A DNA stretch of 64,000 nt. Origin: Macrosoma leucophasiata. Taxonomy: Eukaryota > Arthropoda > Insecta > Lepidoptera > Hedylidae. The position numbers and the translations under genes are program-made. This document shows, one piece after another, positions 23,887 through 34,495 of the stretch (its first letter is position 1; every line of letters begins with the position of its first letter). The stretch is taken from NCBI GenBank assembly GCA_036365455.1, contig JAWQUS010000010.1, positions 20,446,501 to 20,510,500 of the forward strand, written 5' to 3'. The notes below the pieces were generated by a model. The model had not been told where the DNA came from. It was given only the letters and a program-made list of their open reading frames with translations, and made no database searches.

Positions 23887-24271
23887 TAAGTAACTACAGT
23901 ATAAAAGATGCTACAATGATATTTTGTGCAATGTCACATCATGCTTAGCAACCGCAAAGGCGAGTTAACTATTCAACGTTAAATTTAACTGATGTAAATT
24001 CAATGTTTTTAAATCACGTGCAGACTGTTTTGTTCAAGAAATTTGAATTTGGAAGTGGAATGCCAAATTAATTATATGCAATGAAACCAGAACGTTGGTA
24101 TGCCGAGTTAGACCTTACTTTATGTCTGTTTGCCTAAACCTTAGTTACTATTATTACGTAGGCACATAAATATTCTTGAGACTTGGATGTGTTGAGTATA
24201 AGAAGGTACCTATGTAGAAGAGATATTAATACAACAAATAATTGAATTACTTTAACAGTTAATAATTTGCC
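23887..24271. other. Non-coding
   Basis: Nothing recognised. Confidence 0.3.
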
Positions 24272-24787
24272 AAAGGAGATGTTGCAAAAATGTATGGACC
24301 TCCGGCCATGTATTGTACACAATATCAATAACAGGCAAAATCAATATAAAAACGTTTTATACTGCATATTTTCACTTATTTAGCTTTGTTTGCAGTTACA
24401 AAATATTATTTGCAGTTAGAACTGCAACTCAAACCAACATGGCGAATATGGCGGGCGACGTCATTTTGACATTTTCATTTTTTAAATTGTTTTTTGATTT
24501 TAAAGTACTTGGAGAAAAAAGTAATATTTTCTAAATACTATCGAAATCGATTTCATGTGTTAATACTAAGAACTTAAACTAATCGATTTCCAATTTAAAG
24601 AAGCGTCGGCTGTATCGCCGCCATGTTGAATATGGTTGAAAATGATAAAATCGTTTGAATTTAATGTGTTAGTAACTCTAAAATATATACTTGAATAAAT
24701 TAATTGTATTTTTTTCGGATTCTTCCTTAATTTACCCATTTTTTGAGGACGTGTACGAACTAGAGCCGAGTTCGCAACATCTCCTTT
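24272..24787. mobile_element. ~516-bp MITE-like element, copy 1
   Basis: Inverted ends aaaggagatgttgc and gcaacatctcctt. Inside is a second inverted theme: aatatggcgggcgacgtc near 24446 and tgtatcgccgccatgttgaa near 24611. A second copy at 60167-60642 has the same ends and order, with an internal length difference (about 40 bp extra here around 24556-24600). No ORF and no clear target duplication seen. Confidence 0.75.
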
Positions 24788-24824
24788 TATTAATAATCAA
24801 ACGTTATTTCTATTTTTTGTTACG

Positions 24825-25145
24825 AAAGTGGCGAATAAGTATACAGTCCATATTGTTGATATGAAAGTACTATAATCTAAAGACATCAACATTAGTAAAA
24901 TTATCTGTTTTTGTATTTAGGCTCCAAATTTTAAACTAACATGAAAAAAAACCTTTTTGTCCACTTAATTTACAGACTAAACTGAATCGTCATTAGCTTT
25001 GTCTAATTTCTTAAAATACGCGTTGTCTTATAAAACTAATGAAACATTTTTTTGGCAGTGCCCAAATTAAATCGAAATAAGACGTCATGGTACGGGCTCA
25101 ATCACTGAACCTTTGTTTTAAGAATAAGCAAAAACACCTTTTTTA
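24825..25145. other. Non-coding, weak Rep-A trace
   Basis: gaaagtggcgaataagtata ... aaagacatcaaca at 24825-24890 looks like a decayed reversed Rep-A 3' end. The rest is unrecognised. Confidence 0.3.
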
Positions 25146-25420
25146 CTGGTGGTAGAGCTCCAGTGACGGAGTTCGCGGTCGTAGGCACCACCGCATTACC
25201 TAATATACTTGCCGATAAATGGTAGTGTTCAGCACTATCGTGTTCCGATCAGTTGATAATTTCCGGCACAGAGGCATAAAACCTTAGGCCTCAGGAGTAG
25301 TAACGCATCTGCATTTGGGCCTTGGTCTTTGTGTGGGTGTCTATTTGCAGTCATCACTTAACATCAATGTGAACTGCATGCTTGTTTGCCACGTCCATTA
25401 CATAAAAAAAAGAAAAAAAA
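25146..25420 (+). repeat. Rep-A copy
   Basis: Full order of landmarks with a deletion after 'gttccgatcagt' (the gtacggccctg block is missing). Ends in an A-rich tail. Confidence 0.8.
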
Positions 25421-26032
25421 ACTTACTCAACAATAAATAAGACAAGCGGTTGGGAAACTAACATCGAACATACAAAATTAAAATGCAACCCTTTTAACTG
25501 AAACGCCTGTAGGCTAACAAGATTTATAACAAGATAGTACGCTGCGAAAAACCGGATGCATGCTTCTATTATTTACCCGGTTTTAGTCCTAACTTCATTA
25601 CTGGACACAGTTAGCGGAGGTTCCGTTGAGCCAAATGGCGCTGTTGGTTGAATTTATATGACTGTTAATGCAATTGTCGGTCTGTTGCTATTTATTTGCT
25701 TATGAATGGTGAGTTCTTTAAAAAATAATGGTTGAATTTTAAATTATTGGTCTGTAGATGGGAAATATTTATTCTTTTATAGCATGGTTTACTTCCGGTC
25801 TACTGGAAAACTGGTTGGTATTAATCTGGCAACTGAAAATTAGGACTGACTGACGTTAGGACCATAGTTTGACCCGCTTCTTAGAAATCGGGCTTGCCTT
25901 AATTTAAAACGCAAATAGCGATTATGGCGAATCTTCGGTATTATTATAAAACAAATAAGTAATCCAAAATCGAATTGGCAGTGCCGTTACTCAGATATCA
26001 TTTGATGCAACTTATCTCAAATTTTATTAAAT
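25421..26032. other. Non-coding
   Basis: Nothing recognised. Confidence 0.3.
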
Positions 26033-26043
26033 TAATTAAATTT

Positions 26044-26182
26044 GAGATCAGATTTTAGTCTTAGGAATCGGCGTGCATGTATGAAGAGAATGATGAAGGT
26101 AGATGAGGCACGAGAGGTTTGTCTGAACCGGGATATCTGGCGCTCTACACTCTCTGCCTACCCCGTTAGGGACCTGGCGTGA

Positions 26183-26231
<49 letters not shown>
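26044..26231 (+). mobile_element. 5'-truncated LINE 3' end with (AT)n tail
   Basis: Same LINE as 7211-7528, last ~45 codons plus 3' UTR. The usual atacatac tail is replaced by about 22 AT units (26184-26229). A perfect 11-bp target duplication taattaaattt flanks it (26033-26043, 26232-26242). Confidence 0.85.
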
Positions 26232-26233
<2 letters not shown>

Positions 26234-26389
26234 ATTAAATTTAGCGCCCCTGCATAAGGTAGGTACCTTACCTTCTTGCTGTAGCGCTAGTGCGTTCCGA
26301 TTAGATGGTTAATAAAGGCATACCTAACAAGAGGCTTCAGGACCAGGACAGGTAAGCGAAATTCATTTATTTTCGTCTTTTTGAGCAAA

Positions 26390-26590
26390 ATCCTACTAAT
26401 ATTATAAATTTATGTGAAAGTTTGTGAGTACGATTGGATGGATGGATTTTTGTTACTCTTTCACGAAAAAACTACTGGACGGATTTGGATGAAACTTTAC
26501 AGTAATATAGGTTATACATTGGAATAACATATAGGCTACAATTGATAATGATTAAAAGTACACAACAAAGTCGCGGGAAAAAATAAGTAA
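26390..26590 (+). repeat. Interspersed repeat, 'actggacggatttgg' type
   Basis: Contains tcctactaatattataaatt, then ctttcacgaaaaaactact and ggatttggatgaaact, and ends near aaagtcgcggg. The same blocks recur at 34920-35035. This is a common lepidopteran non-autonomous element type. Confidence 0.55.
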
Positions 26591-27456
26591 AAGACATGTT
26601 AAAGACACGTTATTATGGATTCATAATTAGGAATCATAAGCCGTCCGCAACAATTTTAGGGTCCAATAAAGAGCCTTAAGTAAGGTAAATCTTCTCAAAT
26701 GGAAAATATATTTAATATCACTTACTGACAGGGATGACTGCATCCACGGTGTTTTCAGAGTTTTTTATTTATTTTACTCTTTATTGTACACATTACAACA
26801 AGACAATACAGAAATAATAGAATTTAAGTAAAAAGCACAATAGGCGATCTTATCGCTTAAAGCGATCTCTACCAGACAACCTAATTCGAAAGAGATACAT
26901 TACAGAAGAAGGGGTGTACAACGTTAATAAATATAACAATTTATACAAACCTTTATTATACTTTATAACTTCTAAATAATACACAAATTTTAATATAATT
27001 ATATACCTACTTGCACATAGTATATATATATATGTATGCAAAATTTAGAAATAGTAAGTGGTCTACAGACAAATTAAAAGTTATGTAAAAATGGATAGGA
27101 AAGCACAAAATGCTTATGATACATACTGTTATATTATTGAACCACCTAGACCTAATATTAGACCGAATTCAGATTTGTATATTCACAGAAATTTGGTTAG
27201 CTTGTAGTAATATATTTCATCACTGTCCTGCTGTTTTAGTCATGAACTAGGAATCTAATATCCATTTCCCCCTTCGACCTCGACTATATGACATACTTCA
27301 CTTAAAATTATGTGTTTGGTACAGTCATGAACAATAATATGTAACTTAACCTGACTTTATTAAATGTAGGTATATCACATGTTTGTGTTTTATTTTGATT
27401 TATTATTAACGAAAGATGAATGTCTTCTTTTGAATTAAATTTTTAATGACTGATTT
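26591..27456. other. AT-rich non-coding
   Basis: ctttattgtacac-type sequence at 26770-26830 suggests the reversed 3' end of another LINE, not assignable. No gene seen. Confidence 0.35.
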
Positions 27457-27575
27457 ATTAAAGTGGGGGATCAAAAGTCTTAGGAATCGTGCATGTATGA
27501 AGAGAATGATGAATGTAGATGAGGCACGGGAAGTGTGTTATCCACCACCAGGATATCTGGCGTCGCTGGCTCCAC
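27457..27575 (+). pseudogene. Decayed LINE 3' end
   Basis: gtcttaggaatc...gcatgtatgaagagaatgat and gatgaggcacggga match the 7211 LINE tail, then ggatatctggcgtcgctgg diverges. Shortened and interrupted. A tRNA-SINE-like gcaggttcgattcttgc follows at 27588-27604. Confidence 0.6.
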
Positions 27576-27685
27576 ACTCTAAGGTCGCAGGTTCGATTCT
27601 TGCTTGAGAAGTCAAAATAATAAATATTTCGAACCAATTTCGAAGCCTTTTAAAAGCTACAATAATTTTAAAAAATCGTACACAA

Positions 27686-28132
27686 TTGATGGAGAAATCG
27701 GTGACCATACATAAATACGCACAGTCGATCATAGAACCTCATATTTTAGGTAGGTTAAAAAATACATTAATTACATCCGCATTTGCGATTGACTGTACCC
27801 GCAGCGATACAATGTTGAAGGCCCGTGCCGGTGGTCAACCGCAATGTTACGAGGGTGAAACTCTAGCCGTTCGTAAACTTTACCTTTGCCAATAATCTCC
27901 ATTATTCGACATTATTAGTGGATTCACATAACGTAGCTCCGTACTTTCTTGTCACAGCTAGGGTGCTACTGGGAACCACGATCGGGGCAGTTGCACATCG
28001 AGCCCATGAAAGAAACAATCGATAAGTTTCGACTTCGTAGAGCGTTATCTCTGCTGCACACTGCCTACTTAAGCACTGATACTATTGGTCAAAACTTGAT
28101 CGAAATGGTCGACCAATTGTGGAAGATGCGAA
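27686..28132 (+). other. Unidentified, possibly coding, low certainty
   Basis: Two adjacent open frames (27686-27895 and 27949-28132) have more balanced codon use than the surroundings. The second is preceded by an acceptor-like tactttcttgtcacag ending at 27957 and reads LGCYWEPRSGQLHIEPMKET, then DKFRLRRALSLLHTAYL and IGQNLIEMVDQLWKM. It is cut by a Rep-A copy at 28133. No family is recognised. It could be a fossil exon or unique non-coding sequence. Confidence 0.25.
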
Positions 28133-28311
28133 CGATGGAAGTAGTGTTCAGCACAGTCACTATCGTATTCCGGGCAGGTGGTAAGGTAACATCTTAGGCC
28201 TCAGAAGTGGTAACGCATCTGCATTTTGACCTCTGGTCTTTGTGTGGATGTCTATAGACTGAAATTATCGCTTAACATCAATGTAAACTGCATGCTTCAT
28301 TACATAAAAAA
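28133..28311 (+). repeat. Rep-A copy lacking its head
   Basis: Begins at the gtagtgttcagcac block, keeps cttaggcctcagaagtgg, and ends gcatgcttcattacataaaaaa. The tail region is shortened (the 'gtttgccac' words are lost). Confidence 0.75.
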
Positions 28312-28487
28312 ATGCGAAAGAGATCGCTCTACAGACCCGAAATAAGCCCAAGTCTCGTCGAAATCAAATTTCGAATCAAAGGTCGAAGATCAATATTGCT
28401 TGTTGGATACTGAACAAATTTTATGATATAATTCACATATGTTAGTAACATGATGTAGGTATATTATTAACAATTTACACCTGAAGC

Positions 28488-28650
28488 AATTTTTTATGTA
28501 TGTTACGAAGTGGCAAGTGTAGAGTTCACATTGATGGTAATTGAATACTGTAGTCTATAAACATCTACATAAAAACTAGAGATTTCAATATAGATGCGTC
28601 GACACCCTTCAGGTCTAAATCTTTTTCTTTGTGTCTGAAATTATTTGTAA
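28488..28650 (-). repeat. Rep-A relic
   Basis: gagttcacattgatggtaat, tagtctataaacatctacat and gcgtcgacacccttcagg are reversed Rep-A words with many changes. Confidence 0.5.
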
Positions 28651-29030
28651 AATAAGTCTTTATGCATAAGGTACCTATTTCAGGAATTCAGGACTGAATA
28701 CGAATAAAAATATAGATCGTGTGCCAACCCTACTTACAATTAAACGGGTAGATCCATACATAGGTCGAAACTGCTATTATCTGCCAAATCCCCCGTCACA
28801 TAACTGTTAGCGCAGAACTTCCGTTGCTCATTGAATGTCAAGTGCAAGGACTTATAAGGTTGTGCATGGCCGACTAAAAATAGAATGTAATACCGTATAA
28901 TGCCATTTGAATACTGAGTTTGTGCATTATGTTTTGTATTTGCTAATGGAACTAAGTTAAAAATATGATAAAATTTTCTAGTTCCACCTGCAATATGTAA
29001 ATCAGTAATTAGGTAGTATTGTTTTATAAG
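28651..29030. other. Non-coding
   Basis: Nothing recognised. Confidence 0.3.
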
Positions 29031-29288
29031 ATACTAGCTGACTCGACAAACTTCGTATTGCCTGAGAATGAAATAATGTGTCAAAGGTTTGATAGATACG
29101 GACTATTTGTATGGGAAAATGAAATTGTGGTTTTTACTATTTCCCTTCAATGTCTTCATATTTTCTTACCTTTTAAACCTTGCCTGGATATACATAAATC
29201 AATGAAAACCAAAATTAGTTAAATCGGTTTAGCCGTTCTCGAGTTTCAGTGAGATTAACGAACAGCAATAGATTTTTATATATACAGA
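29031..29288 (+). repeat. 'ctagctgacccggcaaac' element, copy 1
   Basis: Starts actagctgactcgacaaact and ends with ccgttctcgagtttcagtga, acgaacagcaatagattttt. Copies with the same ends lie at 36968 (+) and 54962 (-). About 260 bp each, no ORF of its own. Confidence 0.75.
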
Positions 29289-29299
29289 TATATGGTCGT

Positions 29300-29509
29300 G
29301 TAAAGTGAAGGCATCGGGTCGTGACGAACCCATTATCCTCTTGTTGGGGAGAATTCTCCCGCTAGTGGTGGTCAAGCCCATAGAGCAACACGAGCCACCA
29401 GCCGCCGCGGCGGACCGGAGGGGAGTAGCCATGGGTTATTCGTCAACTCGACACGGACGACCGGACACACGTATGCCCAGTTGGTTAAACTTGAAATTGT
29501 AATGACTTG
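29300..29509 (+). repeat. Host repeat (copy A), left part, split by gypsy element
   Basis: 29440-29509 is matched by the reverse complement of 36170-36240 (cgaccggacacacgtat, ttggttaaacttgaaattgt). 29376-29432 matches the inverted end of the element at 39238. The open frame 29305-29502 ends RHGRPDTRMPSWLNLKL; the same C-terminal string is found in copy B. Confidence 0.7.
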
Positions 29510-29764
29510 TGTGATGTTACCGGGGATGAATTAAACACACTGAGTCATATGAATCACTATATTATGCAAATGCGGATACACATCGTTAACTAAACTTAAA
29601 ACGACAAACAGATCAGAGCTATTCGCGAACGGCGGAGCGCATCTGTGGAGCGAACCTCCCCTTTCAATGATCCTCTCTCGACTGGCGGCGTCGGCCGAAG
29701 CGGGGCGCGCGGGAGACGCGACACCGTTCGGATATTCGGACCCGCGAGTTAAGCCCGCGCTACA
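29510..29764 (-). repeat. 3' LTR of the gypsy element
   Basis: Same 255 bp as the right-hand LTR, offset by 4986 bp. Preceded (in element orientation) by the polypurine tract. Confidence 0.95.
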
Positions 29765-29776
29765 TCCTCCCCCTCT
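29765..29776 (-). promoter_or_regulatory. Polypurine tract
   Basis: agagggggagga immediately upstream of the 3' LTR on the minus strand; primes plus-strand DNA synthesis in LTR elements. Confidence 0.85.
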
Positions 29777-29804
29777 GACCTAGACAGGCGTCCTCGCGTC
29801 CGGG

Positions 29805-32800
29805 TCAGTCTGATCTCTTAGGCCTACCGCGCCTACGTTTTTCGTTCACTGGCGGCTGTACGTTGCCTACGAACGGGGTCAGCTGTGAGACGTGGTACCT
29901 ACCTAATAGTTCCCCGTTACTGACTCTCTCTAGAGTATACGTCGTCGCGCTCATAGCTTCTCTGACGCGGTACGGTCCGTCTCTCCGAGGAATGAGCTTG
30001 GGCGTCTGGCCATGGGTTGCATCGTTGGCCCCTTGGGTCTTCAACAGCACTAAGTCTCCGGTGGAGTAATCGGGTGCTGGGCGTCGTCCTTCGTCGGCGT
30101 AGCGCTTCTGAGTGGCCTGCTGCTTCTCATGGACATCTCTCGCTTCGAACAGTGCTGCTGATAGTCGTCGAAGGTAAGGTGTCAGGTTTGTGGTTGCGTT
30201 ATCATTCTCGATGATACTGCGCATGTCTGAAATCACATCAGCAGGCGCACGCATCTCGCGTCCAAACGTTAGGAACGCTGGTGAATATCCAGTGCTATGC
30301 GTGACAGCAGAGTTCATCGCGAAGCGTATAGCGGGTAAGTGGGTGTCCCAGGTGCCATGATCCTTACCGACCAGGATGGCGAGTTGCGGTTTGAGGTCTC
30401 GGTTCTTTCTTTCGACCGGGTTAGCTTGCGGGTGGTACTTCGGTGTGAGCGATTGACGTATGCCGAACGCATGGCAAACCTGCTGCATCGTCTCGCTTAT
30501 GAACTGCACACCGTTGTCGCTCAGCACTCTTCGAGGGACCCCGTATCGCAGAAATACCTCTGAAATCAGGGTTTTGGCACATTCTGCGCTGGTGGCGTTC
30601 TGCAGTGCAAATAGCTCCACCCAGCGCGCACAGGTGTCTTCTACTATCAGGATCCACTTGTTTTTATTCGATGTTTCCGGTAGTGGGCCAAATAAGTCCA
30701 CTGCAACGACTTCCCAACGGCGGTTGGTCGCAGGCGTTTGTAACAGGCCGGCTGGTTTTCTGTTGTCAATCTTGTACCTTTGACAGTCGATACAATTTTT
30801 AATATGTCCAGCAACTGTTTGTCTCATCCCAGTCCAATAATATTTTGCCTTAATGCGGTCTAGGGTTCGTTCAACCCCGAAATGTCCAGCAGTGGGTGAG
30901 TCGTGGTACTCGGTTAAAATTTTGCCCTGTTCGTGTGCTGGTACCACCAAGCACGCGGTTTCTTCCTCACCGTCATCGAGACCGTACCTGTATAGGATAC
31001 CATCCGATATGATGAATCCTCGATCTGCCCAACTCCTCCCCCTAAACGGATCGTCGACAGACTCGAGGTCTTCAATAATTTTTCGTAGTTCCGGGTCCAT
31101 AAGTTGGTTCTCGCGTACGTCTCTAGGGTCTCTCGATGGTAGGTCCACTTCTGCGTACATCATGTCGTTTTCTATTTCTTCAACGTGGGCGGGGCGCGAG
31201 AGTGTGTCGGCGATCGCGTTTAACTTGCCGGGTGTGTACTCGATGCGGATATTATACTCTTGGAGGGTGAGTGCCCATCTGGCCAAGCGTCCGCTGGGCG
31301 ACTTGATGGTCATTAGCCATCGCAGCGGTTGATGATCGCTCTTGATGATCACCTCCGATCCGTCGATGTACCCTCTGAACTTTGTCACCGCCCAAACTAC
31401 TGCTAACGCTTCTCTTTCCGTGGTATTGTAATTCTTTTCTGCACTGGTCAACAGGCGGCTCGCGTACTCTACGGGGCGTTCGTCGGGGCCCTCCCCCTGC
31501 ATCAGAACTGCCCCGAGTCCGTACCCGCTGCTGTCCGTCCTCAGCGTAAACGGTTTGGATTCATCGGCCTGACGCAAGATTGGAGCCGAGACCAGGAGTT
31601 GCTTAATATGCTCAAAGGCCTCCTGCTGTCGTGTCGTCCACGTCCATTTACTGTCTTTCTTGAGTAATTCCGTTAGTGGTCTGGTGACATCGGCGTATTT
31701 GGGTATGAATCGCCGGAACCAACTGGACGTTTGCAGGAGGGTCTTGACGTGCTTAACATTCGTCGGCGGTTGCATATTCGATATGGCCGTGATTTTGTCG
31801 GGGTTCGCCTTTATTCCACCTGGAACTATAACGTGACCCAAGAATTTCACTGACTCACGGGCGAATTGACTCTTTTCGCGGTTAATTCGCAGGTTATACA
31901 TTGCGAATCTATCAAACACGGTGTTCAGGTCATCTAGGTGTTTGGAAAACGATTCCGATAGGATTATGACGTCATCTAGATACGTCAGCAGGCAGATGTC
32001 GGTCAGATCTCTACCAGACTTCAATCGATCCATCAGCCTCTGGAAAGTCGCACCTGAATTCCGTAAACCCATTGGCATCCTCTTGAATCTGAACGTTCCA
32101 AGGGGGGTGACAAACGCAGTCTTGTCTCGATCCTCGGGAGCGACTGCTATCTGGAAATAACTGGATCGGAAATCGCAGGTCGTCATGTAGCTGGTAGTCT
32201 TGGCTGCGTGTAATACGTCCTCGATCCGTGGGAGCGGGTATCGGTCCGGTTCTGTCACGGCGTTCAGCTTCCGATAGTCCACACAAAGCCGAACTCCTCC
32301 GTCTTTCTTTGACACCAGTACCACATTAGCAGCCCACGGGGATTCGCATTCCTCGATCACGTCACCATCCAGCATCTTCTGCAACTCCTTCTCAAGAAGT
32401 CCCTTCTTGGTTTGTGACATCCGGTAAGGGGGTGAGGCTATGGGTTCTTGATGCTCGTCAACCTTTATGCGATGAATCGCATAATCGGTCGGTGGTCCCT
32501 CTTCAGCAAAAAGATCTGCCTTCTTTACCAGGAGCGCGTTCAGTTGGGTCCTTTGGTCTTGTGTCAGCTTGGTACCTTCATCATCCCTCAAGGTGAGCGT
32601 CGACGCGTCAACTTTCATCAGCTGTATCTCGTCATCAGCAGGTAAGTGGTATCGAGTCACGAAGGGGCACCATCGCTGCGGGTCATCGTTAAATCTCCAA
32701 CTGATCTGCGGTAGGTCTAACAAAATATTCGCACTCATAATAAAATCTCTGCCTAGCAGGGTTCGGGTTTCTGCGTCGGGTAAAATTATAAAAGTCGTAG

Positions 32801-34232
32801 GGAAGTCACGCCCGCTCAGTGTGACAGTGACGTCACACTCGAACGCAGCGCGTATCTGCTGTGAGCCGTCAGCGAGTCCTAAGGAGCGCGAAACGCTTCG
32901 AAACTGGACGCCAGCATCGACAAGAATGCGGTGTAGCATTGGGCCTGCAATGGAGTGAGTGGCTCCGGTATCCAAAATGGCCACCCCTGTGCGTCCTACG
33001 ATTTGGACTTCCACCAAAGGGCGAGCGTCGTCGCGATCAGTTACGTGTGCGCTTTGAAAATCGGATTTACTACTCTGACTAACCTTGCACTTATCGCACT
33101 TTGATCGCACCACGCCCAGCCGACCGCATCCGTAACAACGCAACTGGGCCTTACTCGAGTTGCTCTCTAATCTATCTCCTAAGTCAGACTTGGAGTCCGC
33201 TTTAACCTTAAATCGACACTCATCGACCGAATGACCGAAACGTTTACAATATACGCATTTTGATCGGTTACGTCTATTTCCCCCCTCACTACTGTTAAAA
33301 CTTTTATTAGATACGAACGAACGGTCGGCGACTGATCTGCCGAACGAACTGACAGACACGGTACGACCCGGTACGACCATTGAAGGGTTAACTCTCGCGT
33401 ACGCGGCATTTGTAGGGTTAACACACGGGTCCGCGTCCGAACGGTCCGGTAGCGTCGTATGACCGAAACTATTAACGTCACTATTAGATGGTATAGGAAC
33501 ACTTACCTCTGCCAATGATTCCTCGACTAATCTGACCTCGGTAATAAGTCGCTCCATGCCGTCCACCGAATCGCGAGTCACTCTTTCTCTTATTCTATGA
33601 CTTAACAATCCGTACACAATGTCAACCTTCATTATTTCCGGCACAACGTACGGTAATTTCGATAACAACGCGCGCACTTTACACACGAATACGTCGGCAC
33701 GCACATTATTTTGTTCAGCACTGAAAATTTCGCGAAACACTTTATAAGCCGGTCGCGGCACGCCGTACATGCTGCGAAGTCGCTGTATCGCGTCGCTCCA
33801 CGACGTCACGGATGCTTTCACTCCCTGGTACCAGACGGCAGCCTCGCCGACCAGTAGCATAGGCAGCCCTCGGAGTGCGTGCTCGTCGGTTGTATTGGTG
33901 CACTCCTTGAACACCTCCACAGAATCGATGAATGCTTCCAATTCGTCAGCATTTTTGCTCGAACCCTCGAATCGAGCGGTGCATTTCGAGAGGTTACCCG
34001 CTCGAGGTGGGTGTCCGTCGTGTGCAGATGGAGCGTCGTTTTTAGTCAGCAGACTTTCGATGAGTAGCCTATTCGCTTCTGCTTGGCTGTTGGTGATATC
34101 TCTTAAAAGGGCTTGTAACATTTCGCCGGACATTGTAATGCTCGGGGATGGAGCTGTCGTCATTACGTTCTCGTCGGAGTCTGACGCGGGCTCGACGGCG
34201 TCTTTGCCATCCACTCGCTTCTTGGGCGGCAT
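29805..34232 (-). CDS. Gag-Pol polyprotein of gypsy-type retrotransposon
   Basis: 1475 codons from the first ATG (34232, context atcatcatcATGCCG); the frame is open 61 codons further up but has no ATG there. Gag: conserved capsid-like region about residues 80-240, a CX2CX4HX4C zinc knuckle at 326-339, and a second knuckle at 366-379 in which the His is Val. Protease: LDTGATHS around 420-427 and LLGRDF near 492. Reverse transcriptase: VDYRKLN, TAFVTPLGTF, RMPMGLRNSGATFQ and YLDD at 751-754. RNase H: RTDSS (D900), TEREALA (E939), KSDHQP (D966), AIADTLSR (D1009). Integrase: HHCC zinc finger (H1110, H1117, C1147, C1150) and DDE triad D1179, D1239, E1274. A GPYRV... module near 1428 and a basic KRRRGRPKR tail follow. 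Gag and Pol share one frame, with no ribosomal frameshift. There is no env and no chromodomain. Lineage within Ty3/gypsy not assigned. Confidence 0.95.
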   Translation of the reverse strand: MPPKKRVDGKDAVEPASDSDENVMTTAPSPSITMSGEMLQALLRDITNSQAEANRLLIESLLTKNDAPSAHDGHPPRAGNLSKCTARFEGSSKNADELEAFIDSVEVFKECTNTTDEHALRGLPMLLVGEAAVWYQGVKASVTSWSDAIQRLRSMYGVPRPAYKVFREIFSAEQNNVRADVFVCKVRALLSKLPYVVPEIMKVDIVYGLLSHRIRERVTRDSVDGMERLITEVRLVEESLAEVSVPIPSNSDVNSFGHTTLPDRSDADPCVNPTNAAYARVNPSMVVPGRTVSVSSFGRSVADRSFVSNKSFNSSEGGNRRNRSKCVYCKRFGHSVDECRFKVKADSKSDLGDRLESNSSKAQLRCYGCGRLGVVRSKCDKCKVSQSSKSDFQSAHVTDRDDARPLVEVQIVGRTGVAILDTGATHSIAGPMLHRILVDAGVQFRSVSRSLGLADGSQQIRAAFECDVTVTLSGRDFPTTFIILPDAETRTLLGRDFIMSANILLDLPQISWRFNDDPQRWCPFVTRYHLPADDEIQLMKVDASTLTLRDDEGTKLTQDQRTQLNALLVKKADLFAEEGPPTDYAIHRIKVDEHQEPIASPPYRMSQTKKGLLEKELQKMLDGDVIEECESPWAANVVLVSKKDGGVRLCVDYRKLNAVTEPDRYPLPRIEDVLHAAKTTSYMTTCDFRSSYFQIAVAPEDRDKTAFVTPLGTFRFKRMPMGLRNSGATFQRLMDRLKSGRDLTDICLLTYLDDVIILSESFSKHLDDLNTVFDRFAMYNLRINREKSQFARESVKFLGHVIVPGGIKANPDKITAISNMQPPTNVKHVKTLLQTSSWFRRFIPKYADVTRPLTELLKKDSKWTWTTRQQEAFEHIKQLLVSAPILRQADESKPFTLRTDSSGYGLGAVLMQGEGPDERPVEYASRLLTSAEKNYNTTEREALAVVWAVTKFRGYIDGSEVIIKSDHQPLRWLMTIKSPSGRLARWALTLQEYNIRIEYTPGKLNAIADTLSRPAHVEEIENDMMYAEVDLPSRDPRDVRENQLMDPELRKIIEDLESVDDPFRGRSWADRGFIISDGILYRYGLDDGEEETACLVVPAHEQGKILTEYHDSPTAGHFGVERTLDRIKAKYYWTGMRQTVAGHIKNCIDCQRYKIDNRKPAGLLQTPATNRRWEVVAVDLFGPLPETSNKNKWILIVEDTCARWVELFALQNATSAECAKTLISEVFLRYGVPRRVLSDNGVQFISETMQQVCHAFGIRQSLTPKYHPQANPVERKNRDLKPQLAILVGKDHGTWDTHLPAIRFAMNSAVTHSTGYSPAFLTFGREMRAPADVISDMRSIIENDNATTNLTPYLRRLSAALFEARDVHEKQQATQKRYADEGRRPAPDYSTGDLVLLKTQGANDATHGQTPKLIPRRDGPYRVREAMSATTYTLERVSNGELLGRYHVSQLTPFVGNVQPPVNEKRRRGRPKRSD

Positions 34233-34477
34233 GATGATGATGGACCTGGCACGTCGTCGTGTCTCTCGCGCAGCGTCGTGATTTTTCCGTGAAAAAAACA
34301 CTTTCACTCTCGGCGCGCGCGGTTGCGTTGTTTTAAAAGGGGGCCCCAGCTCCCGTAGCTTCACTTTTCTTCGCGACGTGCGTGCGGCGTTGCGCTGTTT
34401 ACTTCTCGCTCGCACGCGCGCAAAGTGTATCTATCTATCTTCGTTCGCGTGTATGCAATGATGCAATCTGGATTCTG

Positions 34478-34494
34478 CCGCGAGTTGAGCGCCA
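34478..34494 (-). promoter_or_regulatory. Primer binding site (candidate)
   Basis: One base inside the 5' LTR the minus strand reads TGGCGCTCAACTCGCGG, starting with the TGG that complements a tRNA CCA end. The tRNA species is not assigned. Confidence 0.6.
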
Positions 34495-34495
34495 C

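Noticed and set aside
30339..34281. Many plus-strand and other minus-strand frames inside the gypsy ORF
   Set aside because: They overlap the gag-pol gene in other frames, have no motifs, and are explained by the high G+C of the element.
34233..34415. N-terminal extension of gag-pol
   Set aside because: Open frame, but the first codon is GTG and no ATG occurs before 34232; the Arg/Lys-rich stretch reads like leader sequence.
29805..34495. Endogenous retrovirus with env
   Set aside because: There is no third ORF between integrase and the 3' LTR; the polyprotein ends 28 bp before the polypurine tract.
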